In this document: positions 1 to 11,063 of the stretch, in pieces | Layout of the letters: the number at the start of each line of letters is the position of its first letter | Position numbering within the stretch: the first letter of the stretch is position 1 | Assembly (NCBI GenBank): GCA_036897625.1 | Contig: JAYMTA010000055.1 | Location: 1 to 50,317 of the forward strand | Direction of reading: 5' to 3' | DNA from: Pelargonium cotyledonis | Taxonomy: Eukaryota > Streptophyta > Magnoliopsida > Geraniales > Geraniaceae | DNA: 50,317 bases | Notes under the pieces: model-generated | Told to the model about the DNA's origin: nothing | Database searches by the model: none | What the model saw: the letters and a program-made list of their open reading frames with translations, nothing else | Position numbers and translations under genes: made by a program

Positions 1-852
1 AAAATGGAGAGCCCGAAGTTTTGGCTTGGTATGATTGGTTTCATCATCACTAGCTACGGGCTCATGAAGGAAGTGAAAGGTAGCATGATGTACGGGATTT
101 TGTTCGTGACATTGGTGTCATGGTTCAGGGGCACCTCCGTCACATTTTTTCCGTACACAACAATGGGTGACACGAGCTACAAGTATTTTAAAAAAGTCGT
201 GGACTTCCACAAAATCAAGTCGACTGCAGGAGCTGTCAGCTTCAGTAGCTTCAACAAAGGCCCGGTCTGGGTCGCACTGGCGACATTGTTGTACGTAGAC
301 GTGCTAGCCACCACGGGCACATTGTACACACTAGCCGAGCTAGGAGGGTTTGTGGACGAGCACGGGAAGTTCGAAGGGGAGTACTTGGCCTACATTGTCG
401 ACGCGGGGTCCACCATGGTGGGGTCTGCGCTAGGCGTGTCCACCACCGCCACGTACGTGGAGTCGTCGGCGGGGATGAGGGAAGGCGGCCGGACCGGATT
501 GACCGCCGTAGTGGTGGGTTTGTACTTTTTCTTGTCACTATTCTTCATACCTCTTCTAAGTAGTGTGCCTCCATGGGCAATTGGGCCTTCACTAGTCATG
601 GTTGGGGTGATGATGATGAAGGTGGTGAAGGACATAAATTGGGCTAACATTAAAGAGGCCGTGCCTGCATTTGTGACCATCCTTCTCATGCCACTCACTT
701 ATTCTATAGCAAATGGGATCATTGGTGGTATTGGGTTGTACATAGTTTTGGGCTTGTATGATAATGTTGTGGGGTTGATAGGGCGGTTTAATAGGATGAG
801 GAAGGTGGTTGTGAGAGAGGAGAATCAAGTGTCAACGGTTGAAATTATTTGA
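1..852 (+). CDS. AZG2: AZG2-like adenine/guanine permease, 3' part
   Basis: This is the C-terminal half (about 283 residues) of a plant AZG purine permease of the NCS2/NAT-like superfamily. These are multi-spanning membrane H+ symporters for adenine and guanine, and in Arabidopsis also for cytokinin. The frame is open from base 1, so the true start lies outside the window; the Met at base 4 is internal. Visible marks are a hydrophobic helix at once ([15 protein letters not shown]), the stretch [14 protein letters not shown] in its local form [20 protein letters not shown], then [16 protein letters not shown] followed by [15 protein letters not shown], a helix around [14 protein letters not shown], and [18 protein letters not shown]. 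These are the conserved AZG blocks. The basic C-terminus ending in QVSTVEII resembles AZG2 more than AZG1, from memory. No intron or frame break is seen, and the stop TGA is at 850-852. AZG1 is the main alternative. Confidence 0.88.
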   Translation, partial: KMESPKFWLGMIGFIITSYGLMKEVKGSMMYGILFVTLVSWFRGTSVTFFPYTTMGDTSYKYFKKVVDFHKIKSTAGAVSFSSFNKGPVWVALATLLYVDVLATTGTLYTLAELGGFVDEHGKFEGEYLAYIVDAGSTMVGSALGVSTTATYVESSAGMREGGRTGLTAVVVGLYFFLSLFFIPLLSSVPPWAIGPSLVMVGVMMMKVVKDINWANIKEAVPAFVTILLMPLTYSIANGIIGGIGLYIVLGLYDNVVGLIGRFNRMRKVVVREENQVSTVEII

Positions 853-2534
853 ATTATGGAGGCATAGTTTTGTATTTGATGATATAGTCGTGCGCAGTGG
901 ATGCAACGGCGTGTGTTGTGGCCGCTTTGGCATGCATTGCTAAAGCTATAATAGCAAAGTAGTATATAATAGCATTGTTTGTAATCTGCAATGGAATACA
1001 TCCATCGTAAACTTGTGACGGAACTGCCGCAGGAAAATTTATTTTCGACTGTTGTCCGACGTAAAGTGGCAATTCTCATTATTTGAGGTGGCATGTTTAT
1101 AGTTAGCGAAATTGATACTACAATACATACTTCATATTTCATCATTTTCATGTATCGTTGCAGTAATTAAAACCGAGTAAACATTCATAACGGGGGATTG
1201 TGAGAGGAAATGGGCTAAAACTAAAAGCAAGTGATCAAGTGGAGGTCCTTGGAAAGGAACAGAGCACTACAGAACACACTGTTTGTTTAACAAGAAATAA
1301 CTTTCTAGGAAAAAATAATAATAAAAAACCAAGCAAAACCTTAATGTGATGAAAACGTTTTGTGGTATTTGCACAAGCCCCAGAGAACAATGACTTGAAC
1401 TCACATAATTGCTACGGAAATTGGACTTACAATATAGAAATTATTTGATAATTCAGTGGTTGGAGTAGTGAGATAGAAGAAGAAGACCAGGTTGGTATTA
1501 TTGACTATGTCCAGGTCTTCGTAGCAGTTAATGTTTTGACTAGGTTCTTGCCGTTGGTAGTTAATGATTCAGCATTTGCTAGCAATTTTTAATAAATGAC
1601 ATTCAATTTGTTTTTTGAACCCACGAGCCTTGCACTTACTCCTATTAATAAAGCAAAAGTTAAATCGAACCGAATTATTAAAACAATAATTAAGTCAAAC
1701 CAAACTAATAAAGAAAAACACAAAGAAAGCTAAACTAACAAAACAAAAGCTAAACAAACCCAAACTAGCATACCATAGCCATATGTCACTCTGGATCCAA
1801 ACGCGAGATCCGACATAACTTGTTTGAAAACACCCTACACCATCACTAGAAGCACCAAAGAAGACTTACAAGATTGATCACGACATCGAAACCCTAAACT
1901 GCCATTGGATACGTACATTCGACGCCATGGACGCGCTTTGTCTCCCCGAAAACAATTCTCAACGTTTCTGCCATTCGTTGCCGCCCTCACGCCGATGTCT
2001 TTCATCGCCGCCCTCACGCTGCCTCACTATCGTCGGCTTCCACAGCCTTTAACTGTTACAATTCATAAAATCTTAAATGCAAAGAAAAAACAAAACAATG
2101 AGATAGACTACTACCAGCGACAGTGACTAGGATTTTTTCCTAATACAGAAACCATATGAATAATTAATCCTTGATAAATGATTTCAAGTGACAACATAAC
2201 CGAACAATTTTATCATAGCAATAAACTCAGTCAAAGGGAAGTAAACCAGAAATTAAAAATTAAACGTTTTTGTTCTTTGAATGAAAAGGTCAAAGTGGAA
2301 AGCTGGGAAGTCAATAAAATGAGTGATGGTGGATAAGAGAAATCAAAATTCAAAAAAACAAGACAGTGAATGCCAAATCTTTCTCTGCAATTCGTATTAG
2401 ATTCTCAGTTAAAAAACCAAAATAAACTGAGGCTCCTTCCAAAACCTCCAAATAAAGACCAGACCTTTCCTTTCCTTTCTTCAACATAAACAATCACTAC
2501 ATATTTTCAGTTCTTCAAAGAAACAGAGAAGATA
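853..2534. other. Intergenic region between AZG2-like and AIRP2-like genes
   Basis: Nothing here is supported as a gene. The stretch holds the AZG2 3' flank and then A-rich DNA. At about 1640-1770 short degenerate A-rich units recur (forms of aagc-aaa-taaac). Around 1790-2060 the sequence becomes GC-richer, including gccgccctcacgc twice close together. That island may be an old transposon fragment, but I cannot classify it. The AIRP2 promoter and 5'UTR should lie in the last few hundred bases. Confidence 0.5.
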
Positions 2535-2642
2535 ATGGATTATTATGAGCTTGCTTCTAGACCCTCTTACCAGGATTCTGTCAAGCTTCTCGAGGCCGAT
2601 ATTCACCATGCCAATTTGCTGTAAGTTCTCTCTCTGATTTTG

Positions 2643-2675
<33 letters not shown>

Positions 2676-4738
2676 CCGGTGAGTTGGGGCTTGGTTTGTT
2701 CATTGTGCCATTTCAACTGGGTTTCAATTTTCAGTGTAATTTACAAAACGGGCTTGTGGGTTTTTGAGTTCTCACCATGCACTGTAATGGGTTTCATTTA
2801 AATTTGCAAATGGTGTGTTGGGTAATTCAGTTTCTGATCAGGTTCTGTTATGGGTTTCTTTTCAATTTGCAAATGGGATGTTGGGTAATTCAGTTTTTGA
2901 TCAGGTACTGTAATGGGTTTTTCTTACATTACTTCATTGGTTCTAAAGATGTAATTTTTTTTTTGTTGAAGATTCTGCTTGCTGCAATAAATTTAGTTCA
3001 AGTTTTTCCATTTCTTTCCTGTTTTGATTTGGTTACAATTATTTGTTAGAGATAAAGCTTAAAACTCTATTTTGTTTTATATGCATTTTCACAAGGATGT
3101 TGTCTTCTGCCATAGGCCCATAGCCAAGTTTTTTTTTTTTTTTTTTTTTTCATTTCTGTTTAAGAAGATTATAAAGCGTGCTTGGTTTTTGCCAAATTTT
3201 GTTGTCTCAATGACTGACCGAAGATGTAACTGATGCCAATTTGGGATGTTGGCTAATTTTTGCTGATACCTTGTTCTTTTCCTTATGAAGTTCTGAATTT
3301 GTGTCTTGAGATATATGATTCCTGATTGGATTGTTGTACTTGCTCGCATAGTTGGCCTATGGGGCAATTGAAGTGAGTGATTTCCTTGCTGGTTGAAGTT
3401 TAGGGTTCAGCTTCTTGACTAGTGTGTTTCAATAAAATTTTACAGGGCAGCATCTATCCCGAGAGCTAAGAGTAGTCCTTATCTTCAAATGAAGTTGGTG
3501 TACAATCACTTTGCACCCATTCTCATATTTTTGCTCCAATGGATGGATTGCTCATCTACCTGTTTGCTTTCCGGTTATTTCAACCTCTTCCATGTTGTCA
3601 TCTATAAGGTCGGTTTGGTTCCTGCTTGCCTGCAAATGAATTTCTTAAAGTATTCGAATGGTTTAATCTTCTTGGTTGTTTAATCATCTGAAGATGAAGA
3701 CTAGAAATGTTGGGATTTGGAGTAATGGTTAATTTTCTGTTCTATAGGTGTGGTCAGATGGGAGACCAACACATGGAAGAAAAGCGACTATCAAGGAATT
3801 CTATAGTATGTAAACTGTGCCTATTCTTTATTCTCCGAATTTGATACTTGGAACTTGTACATGATGGTTATGTCAAAGAATGTAAATTTCTTGCATTTAT
3901 TTTCATATTTTCGACATCAAGAAAAGCTGAAATTATAGTTCTACTACAAACCATTTGAAAATAATAACACTACGCCAGTTTAGGATTTAAATACTTTCGA
4001 ATTCAATCTCTCCTGATCACAACTATCTTCATATTAATTTGATAATTTTTATAACTTTGTATTCTCTTTTGAAACTGATGTACCGTGAACTCCGTAATAA
4101 CTTATGGCGTAATGTTCACGATCCATCTAATTCCTTGGTGTCCTCTTTTGAATTATTTACTTCATCCTTGTCCACGGTCTGACCGTAGCATTAACTGCAG
4201 CCATTATATTACCGTCTCTTCAGCGTCTCCATGGTGATTTATCAGAGTTGGATGTTACTCAAGAGGAAAGCTGGAGCTGGGATATGTATGCAAGGAAGAG
4301 ATTAGAGAACAAGGTGAAACTTTCAGATGTAGACTTGGAGAGAGAAGACGAATGTGGGATCTGCTTGGTGCCTTGCACGAAAATGGTTTTGCCAAACTGC
4401 TGCCATTCAATGTGCATCAACTGCTACCATGACTGGTATATACTCTCTCATTCATACTAAGCTAGCATAGATTTGTTTCAACGATGAAGCGAAGCCCTAA
4501 TGGTTGCTGTGTGTCTCCTCTTTACAGGAGTACAAGATCAGAATCTTGCCCATTTTGCAGGGGAAGTCTAAAGAGAGTAAACTCGGGAGACTTGTGGGTT
4601 CTCACATGTGGCAGTGATGTCGTTGACACTAAAACGGTGGTGAAGGAGGACATGTTCCGTTTTTTTCTCTACATAAACAATCTACCTCAGGTAATTCCAG
4701 ACGCCCTGTTTGTAATGTATTACGAGTACTTGATCTAG
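2535..4738 (+). CDS. AIRP2: AIRP2-type RING-HC E3 ubiquitin ligase
   Basis: Five exons join in frame: 2535-2620, 3446-3608, 3748-3805, 4201-4435 and 4528-4738. They give 250 aa, close to Arabidopsis AIRP2 (about 240). The start is the ATG at 2535, giving MDYYELASRPSYQDSVKLLE, the family's usual N-terminal block. A hydrophobic segment (ILIFLLQWMDC) is encoded by exon 2. A C3HC4 RING occupies about residues 154-191, with Cys pairs CGIC, CHSMC/INC and CPFC. The family-typical CRGSLKRVNSGDLWVLTC follows directly. All introns are GT-AG, and the RING is split within the Trp codon of CYHDW by the last intron. AIRP2 proteins are cytosolic E3 ligases that promote ABA and drought responses; that role comes from the family, not from this sequence. 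A paralogous AIRP2-like symbol is possible. No damage is seen. Confidence 0.92.
2645..2672. repeat. (CT)n microsatellite in AIRP2 intron 1
   Basis: This is a perfect CT dinucleotide run of 28 bases (14 units), 24 nt downstream of the exon 1 donor. Confidence 0.95.
2782..2910. repeat. 63-bp tandem duplication in AIRP2 intron 1
   Basis: There are two copies of a 63-bp unit, at 2782-2844 and 2845-2907, plus the start of a third. Each begins ctgtaatggg or ctgttatggg and ends with ttgggtaattcag then a tgatcaggt block. The copies differ at only a few positions. It is fully intronic. Confidence 0.9.
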
Positions 4739-5013
4739 ACAAGAACGAATAGTCGCATATAGAAAAAAAATTGCCAACCATCTGTTGTAGATTGAGTCTG
4801 GTGAGGTTTTGTTGGTTACCACTGTTGAAATATGTTGATAATAATGTATATCTTATGCTTTCAAATATGTTGATCAACTTAGTTTCAATAAAATCATTAT
4901 CTTAGAATAGCGAAAAAGAAAGTTTCAAGCAGAAGCAGCAAAACCAATCCTCTCACACTGTCACACATGCATGCTTTTTCCGAGATTCCAAATGACATGA
5001 AAAAGTACTAAAC

Positions 5014-6919
5014 TCATCCTCTCTGGCGCTTATTGTCCAGCAAGTAACTGAAGGGAGGATGAGAAAATTGTCCATGTAGTAAAAAATCAGAAACCACCTC
5101 ATACATGGCCTCAGTTAGGTGTATCCCATCCCAGTTGATGTACTGGGATGGATCCGAGCAGGCTCCCACGGATGGTGCACCGCACTTAAGGAACAGGTCG
5201 TAGTTGTAGGGATTGCCTGATCCACAGCAGGCGTCGAACACGTTTTTAAACCCATATTTTGCTGGATTTTTCACGACTGTGGTATTGGCAGACCAGTAAT
5301 CGGCGTAGGTGATGACAGTTTCGGGATATTTGATGGTGAGGTTTTGCAAGAGAGCTTGCAGCGCAGTGTTGTGTGCGTAGGTCTTGTTGTTGGAGCTTGC
5401 GACACATCCCAAATCGTCCCTGTCGAAAGGGGAAGACATGTACATGGCAAGTGTTAAGCACCCTGTTGGTGGCTGACCTTGCACAACTACATATTTTGCA
5501 CCTTTCTTGATCAGTGCGTGAAACCCACAACATCAAGTCATATCAGATTTGTGTAGGATACAATTTTTAGCAACATTTTATAATTAATGCATTACAGGAT
5601 GTTTGGTAACACTTCTCCAAAGGTTTCCTAACAAAAGTAACCAAAATTCTACTTCAAAGTTTTAAATGGATGTCATTGAAACCATAAAATATGACAAAAT
5701 ATGAAAAAATTATTGATCTTTTATGGATCAAAATAATAATTTTATAATTAGACCCCATTTTATCATAATTAGACAAAATTAGTAAAATTGTCTTTGCGTC
5801 CACATCCATGTATAATCATTTTCTTAAACGTGCACAACATTCTTAAACACTTGTTCGTAACTTAGAGCATCCACAATGGTTACACTCTAAAGAGTGTAAT
5901 AAAGTAGACACACAATTGCCACATTATCTATTATACTCAACTTTACAATAGTTACACTATAATAATGTAATAGTTTGACCCACAATTATATTTTTTTGTC
6001 GTTTAATATTAGTTTTTTGCTTTAAAACTAGTTTGAATAACATATTTTACAAATATCAAATATAATCATGTATTATGCACGTAATAGATATTACATGCAT
6101 AATGAATATTACCTTCCACAATAAATATAATAATATAAATAACAAATTTATAAGCTGTTACGCTCTCGTTGTGTATGCTCTTGTGGGATACAAACCAAGT
6201 AAGCAAACGAAACAGAGTACTCTGTTCCTTAAAACCCACGACACGACACTAACCTGTAGAAAAATGTCCACATTCTTGATCGCCAGCTCCCGAATCGTCT
6301 CATGCGTAACATTAGACCCAATTGTATACGCATAATCACTAACACCAATCTCACCAACCCAAATCAGAGCACCGTCCAGAACCGCTCCACACTCAGGCCC
6401 TTCCGCTTCTTCTCCACCGCAACCCTTGCTCTCCAAGAACTCCTCGAACCACCCCAACTGGGTCAATATCGATTTGGGTGTAATGTCGAGACTCAGATTG
6501 TTCTTCACAAAAAACTCGTACTCTATGGCCGTCGACGCCACAGCAAAGTTCACGCCACCGATATCCGATGATGAAGCGCTGTCGTTTCCGGACGCAGTGG
6601 CGTTGAGCTTGCGGTACGGTGTCAGGAACGGTAAATTGAGGTCTTGGGCGACGAAGTCGATGACGAGGCGGCCGTCGGAGAAGCGGTTGGATGGGTGGTG
6701 GAAGAAGGTGGTGCCGTGCGGAGGGTTGGAGACGTGAGAGAAGTTGGTGAGGCCGGTTTGGTTGTCTTCGGAGTTGCCGGTGTCGGTGAAGGAGTCACCG
6801 TAGGCGTAGATTTTCTTGAACGGACTTGGGGTGGTCGAGACATTTGTGGAGGAAGAGGAAGAGAGTGAAAAACAGAGGAGGGTGGTGGAGAAGATGGTGA
6901 GGAATGTGAGAGAAGACAT
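5014..6919 (-). CDS. GDSL esterase/lipase, probably decaying paralogue
   Basis: This is an SGNH-fold hydrolase, expected to be secreted. Exon 1 is 6919-6254 (222 codons). Exon 2 runs to the stop at 5014, starting at 5517 by homology or at 5505 by the first usable AG. A hydrophobic signal-like N-terminus (residues 3-20) is followed by block I GDSFTDTGN with Ser43. The C-terminal Asp-His pair is present in INWDGIHLTEAMY. Two oxyanion-hole residues are altered. Block II reads NFAVASTA, lacking the Gly found in the neighbour's NFAVAGSTA. Block III reads GEIGVSDY, with Ser194 where family members have Asn. The donor at 6253 is GT, but the acceptor matching the neighbour's site reads AC (5519-5518). 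The next AG, 12 nt on, keeps frame and drops four residues (ALIK), giving 385 rather than 389 aa. No premature stop exists. It could be a transcribed pseudogene, a pseudoenzyme, or a diverged active enzyme. Confidence 0.8.
5864..6181. mobile_element. Possible MITE in the intron of the left GDSL gene
   Basis: The sequence agagcatccacaatgg at the left end is matched in inverted orientation by a diverged copy at the right end (cgttgtgtatgctct). AGAGCATCCACAATGG-like ends are common in small plant inverted-repeat elements. The interior is AT-rich and non-coding. I see no convincing target duplication, so the call is tentative. Confidence 0.4.
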
Positions 6920-6966
6920 ATCTTTGCCTCAAGATTTTCACAAACATTGTGTTTGTAGATTAGGCT

Positions 6967-6974
6967 TTTATGTA
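6967..6974 (-). promoter_or_regulatory. Candidate TATA element of the left GDSL gene
   Basis: On the minus strand the sequence TACATAAA lies about 50 nt upstream of the ATG at 6919. It is an imperfect TATA match, and no transcription start is known. Confidence 0.35.
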
Positions 6975-6981
6975 TACACAG

Positions 6982-7361
6982 ACACACGCTTTGTTTGTTC
7001 AGCGTGTCGTGTTGTTGTGTTTGTGTCGGATAACGCAACACGTTTAGTGACCAAATCATGTGTTTGTGTTTGACATCCACAATAAGCGCATATGATTAAC
7101 TAGTCGTGCTGTGGCAAGCCCGACGTACTCGGTTAAGGGTATAATTGTAAATTATTCTTCGTTGTGTCAAAAATATTTGTTTAGTGTTGCGTTGAATGTG
7201 TTGGTTTTATTGTGTATAATGTGTTGAGTCGTGTCCGTGTTAACGCGACCCATTCAGTTGTCGTGTTAAACGTGTTGAGTTTGTGTTGGATTGTGCGCCA
7301 CAGATGTTAGACATGTTGTGTCGTGTTGCACACAGACAACTTTCATCACAAAGCGCGCACA
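6982..7361. repeat. GT-rich repeat region upstream of the left GDSL gene
   Basis: This is dense with short degenerate motifs such as gtgtcgtgt, gtgttg, taacgcgac and cgtgtt in both orientations, unlike the AT-rich surroundings. The ends contain inverted near-matches (cacacgctttgtt at the left, cacaaagcgcgcac at the right). Such composition resembles subterminal repeats of plant DNA transposons. Boundaries and family are uncertain. It lies directly upstream of the candidate TATA element. Confidence 0.4.
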
Positions 7362-7925
7362 ATTTACCATTTACATGAATGATCTTCAAACTATATAACA
7401 TACCATTTAACCCATTTATCTTTATCTAAAAGATTATTATGGAGTTCATAGAAATCCTTCTAAAACGAGATGACGAGAACTTGAGGAGGAGAAGACAAAT
7501 AACATTGAATGGCTCAAGAGAATTTTCATATTTTTTTATTTTCTTTTGTATACTCAATATTTTTTCATTTAAACTTACATTTTCAAATAACAGTGACAAG
7601 ACCGATATTCAAATTATTCCGTCTTCAAAATCTGCATGTGTTTCACTTCATTTCTTTTCAATACAGGAGGCATGTGGGGTTGTGATTAATCCACGTCAAT
7701 TTATATACAACATATGCACTGATCATTTTCATTTTGATAAACAATAAATTAAGAACTGTAGCTCCTTTCCTTTTCAGGCATTAACTTCTGGTTGTTGTAA
7801 GTTAAAAGTTGTTTCCATAATAGACTATAATTGCCAAAATCTTCAAAATATATCCAGTGGCAATAAATATAATCAGTCTCAATACTCAGTAGGTTCATTA
7901 GTAGAATGAAATGTTAGTTGGCTTG
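7362..7925. other. AT-rich intergenic DNA, no gene seen
   Basis: This is AT-rich sequence. A 102-codon open frame at 7439-7747 on the plus strand has no recognisable domain, splice context or family match, and I do not call it a gene. Confidence 0.5.
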
Positions 7926-8401
7926 GGAAAAAGATGTTTCATTGAGCAATTGAGTAAATATATATATTGGTGTTGCAGTATTGTAAGTGCACTGTTTGTT
8001 CTTTACTCCATTTACTTGCTGTCTTTTTCTGGTGTAAATTCTTAAATATTCTCCCCATGGATCCTTGCATGCTCACTTACAGCTCAACTTATTCAATGCA
8101 TTGCAATAAAAATTTTAGCATACCTTTTCTATCAACAACATGGTGATCAGTTTGTAAAAGAAAGAAAAAGATGTTTCATTGAGCAATTGAGTAGATATAT
8201 ATATTGGTGTTGCAGTATTGTAAGTGTACTGTTTGTTCTTTACTCCATTTACTTGCTGTCTTTTTCTGGTGTAAATTCTTAAATATTCTCCCCATGGACC
8301 CTTGCATGCTCACTTACAGCTCAACTTATTCAATGGATTGCAATAAAAATTTTAACATACTTTTTCTATCAACAACATGGTGATCAGTTTCTAAAAGAAA
8401 A
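7926..8401. repeat. 237-bp tandem duplication between the GDSL genes
   Basis: There are two head-to-tail copies with a 237-bp period, about 7926-8163 and 8164-8401. Both begin aaaagatgtttcattgagc and end near gtgatcagttt. I count only about half a dozen substitutions between them, for example gtaaata/gtagata, ggatcc/ggaccc and agcatacc/aacatact. That implies a fairly recent duplication. It contains no coding signal. Confidence 0.92.
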
Positions 8402-8754
8402 AAAAACGGTCGTATTGCGATCTGTATCATCGAGACAAGTGATTTAAGGTGTCTGTTTCTCCAGATGTCTCAGTTTCGAGATTTGGTTGTTACAATTGCT
8501 TATAAAAGTGGAAACTGGTGCTGTTGATTTGTTCCACATTGATGAAAAAGTGGACATGAATTAGCTTAGTTCCATTTACAGAAAATGAGAATGTGGACAT
8601 GTATATATATATGAACACTTCACTCTTAGTTCCAGTTTTTACTTTGATTTACTAACAAGCACCAGCAAAGGCAGGATCATAGCTTATATTTTCATTATGT
8701 TTTTGTCTGTATCCTTAACTTTTGGTTTATCAGTAAAAAAAAAGGGGTAAAAAG

Positions 8755-9060
8755 TCATACAACAATTGTCTTATGTTTTGATCCTAACTTGCTCTGAAAG
8801 TGGACCGTTTTTATCGCGTCTCCTTGTGGTCTCCGGTTCGTTTGCAAATGGACATGCCTGCAGGGCTCATGTGTGAAAGAAACATACCTACACGTGAGGG
8901 AGAGTATCGATTTGAAAGGCTTCCGTTGTGCACATGTCAAGTCCATCAATAAATAAAAAAAATGTGAGACTCGGACGTGAGGAGAGTGTTGAAGTGGGTA
9001 ATAAAGTGTCCCACGTTCATGTTACTCATTGGTTAGGCCATGCTACTAAACAGGAATTTT
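8755..9060. mobile_element. TRIM-like retroelement remnant, intergenic
   Basis: The block tgtggtctccggttcgtttg, followed by caaatggacatgc, closely matches a block at 45608-45640 (tgtggtctccgacccgtttg and on), where a primer-binding-site-like motif lies upstream. Here it is followed by gtgaggagagtgttgaagtggg, which resembles the junction into a 3' terminal repeat starting TGTTG. No intact primer site or paired terminal repeat is visible, so this is a degraded fragment. Confidence 0.4.
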
Positions 9061-9435
9061 TCTATGGAAATTTTCTATATGTTCTTAGTTGTTCCCAGAC
9101 CATCCTTAGTGAATACTGAATACCTTACTAGACAGAGAAAATTTGCTTTTGGTTTCATTAGATGCACACCAATGGGTACATTTTGAGAGAGATGTTAATA
9201 AAACCAGTCCAGTGAATGGTGTCCTTAAGATCTTGAAGCACATTTCAATTTAGCTGATATTGCTTTCTTGGATTGGAACCAACAATTTGAAACAATAACT
9301 TGTATTATTATTAAGAACAAAAAAAGGACCCAACTTTGTCACTTTATGACTCATATCATACTGATATAACATATCAGTAGTCTAATCTTTTTGCCACCAT
9401 GTAATGATGTGAACAATGTAATTGAATTCTGCAAT

Positions 9436-11026
9436 CTATCCCTGACGGAGCTTCCTGTCCAGCAAGTAACTGAAGGGAGGGTGCGAGAACTGTCCGTGGA
9501 TAAGATAATCAAACATTACCTTATACATGGCCTCGGTGAGGTGAACACCATCCCAATTGATGTATTGAGAAGTGTTGGAGCAGACTCCAACAGAAGGCGC
9601 GCCACACGTGTTGAACACGCTGTAGTTGTAGGTATCGCCGGATCCACAGCAGGCGTCGAAGACTTTCTTGAACCCGTATTTAGCCGGATTCTTGAGGACT
9701 GTGGTGTAGGCACTCCAGTAATCAGCATAGGTGATGACAGAATGTGGAAATTGCACCCTCAGGTCATGCAACAAGCCTTGCAAGGCTATGTTGTAGTTGT
9801 AGGTGTTGTTGTTGGCACTTTTGACACATCCCATTTTGTCTCTGTCATCTGTGGGTGCAAGATACATGGAAAGTGTCAAGCACCCAGTTGGTGGCTGGCC
9901 TTGCACAACAACATACTTTGCTCCTTTCTTCAGCAAAGCCTGAAATCAATATTCAATGATGGTGAGATCGGTTAAACTTGACTTCAACCCAAAAGTTTAA
10001 GCTAACAGGTTGAAGCAACAAACAGAATCAGCTCTGATATCATGTTAAGCTTGACTTCAACCCAAAAGCTTAATAATATGAAGTTTGTCGCCTATTAGCT
10101 TGAGTTTTTGGATTGGAGTCACGTTTAACATGATATCAAAGCTGATTCTCTTTGTTGTCTCCCTTCTTGAACCCACTGGCGACAGATTTCACGTTCTTTC
10201 AGTGTGAGATTCATTGACATCGCCCCACGTATAGGCCAGATTACACAAAGTATCTTGCACGTGGATCGAGAGGGGAGGCAACAAAGAGAACCAGCTCTGA
10301 TATCAACCAAAAGTTTAAACTAATAGGTGATAAACTTCACGTTCTTTCGATGTGAGTTACATTAACGAGAACGCAAATCATTAGATTCAGAACAGAATTG
10401 TCGTTTACCTGTAAAAAGGTATTGACATTCTTGATGGCAAGTTCTTTAATGGTGTCCCCTGAAATACCAGATCCAAGAGTACTGTATGCATAGTCATTGA
10501 CCCCAATCTCACCAACCCAGAACAAAGCATCATCAAACACTGCTCTACACCTAGGCCCTGACAGATCTGCTTCTTTGCAACCCTTGCTCTTCAGGAAGCT
10601 GTTGAACCAGCTGAGCTGAGTCAGGATAGATTGAGGTGTGATGTCAAGAGTGAGGTTGTTCCTGACAAAGAAGTCATGGTCTATTGCTGTGGAGCCAGCA
10701 ACAGCAAAGTTGACACCATGATCAGAACCAGAGCCATTGATTTTGGTGTAAGGTGGCAAGAAAGGCAAGTCCAGTGATTGAGCCAGAAAATCAATCACCA
10801 ACCTGCCATCAGAGTATCTGTTGGTGGGGTGGTGAAAGAAGGTGCTCCCATATGGAGGGTTTGAGACATGAGAGAAGCCACTGGGGCCTGTTTGGGACTC
10901 AGTGTTGCCTGTATCAGTAAATGAATCACCAAAGGCATAGATTTTCTTGAATGGAGGCTCAATTGTTGTTGAAGCATAAGATACAGAAAACAAACAGAGA
11001 ACAAAGAAGAATCTTGAAGAACCCAT
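9436..11026 (-). CDS. GDSL esterase/lipase, intact
   Basis: This is a secreted-type SGNH hydrolase of 373 aa in two exons, 11026-10409 (206 codons) and 9939-9436, joined in phase 0 by a GT-AG intron. The start at 11026 is preferred to the in-frame ATG at 11065 because that upstream ATG overlaps a TATA element. A hydrophobic N-terminus (about residues 5-18) suggests a signal peptide. Block I is GDSFTDTG with Ser35, block II NFAVAGSTA with Gly111, block III GEIGVNDY with Asn177, and block V INWDGVHLTEAMY with Asp and His near residues 336 and 339. All SGNH residues are therefore present. Family members hydrolyse acyl esters; the substrate cannot be read from sequence. It is the tandem paralogue of the gene at 5014-6919, sharing exon structure and most of its C-terminal half. 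The family resembles Arabidopsis At5g03610-type lipases. Confidence 0.92.
9970..10335. mobile_element. Rearranged TRIM-like fragments in GDSL intron
   Basis: A 23-bp segment at 10026-10048 (aatcagctctgatatcatgt and on) is repeated in inverted form at 10126-10148 with one mismatch. Read on the minus strand it gives TGATATCAGAGC, one base from TGGTATCAGAGC, the usual plant primer site complementary to initiator tRNA-Met. A third copy lies near 10290-10303. A separate direct repeat (cttgacttcaacccaaaag) occurs at about 9975 and 10049. This looks like nested or rearranged small LTR elements. It does not disturb the splice sites. Confidence 0.5.
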
Positions 11027-11063
11027 TGTCTCAAGCCTCCCAAGCAATTGTTTCCAATGGCTC

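Noticed and set aside
1835..2126. Possible small gene in the GC-richer island upstream of AIRP2
   Set aside because: Short open frames on both strands, no splice or domain evidence; more likely a degraded repeat.
6302..6868. Several plus-strand open frames over the left GDSL gene
   Set aside because: They are shadows of the GC-rich GDSL exon 1 on the opposite strand, with no independent domain.
7926..8401. A CRISPR-like or LTR pair interpretation of the repeated block
   Set aside because: The copies are immediately adjacent with no spacer or internal region, so a simple tandem duplication explains them.
9391..9975. A 194-codon plus-strand open frame
   Set aside because: It is the antisense of GDSL exon 2; the minus strand carries the conserved GDSL blocks and consensus splice sites.
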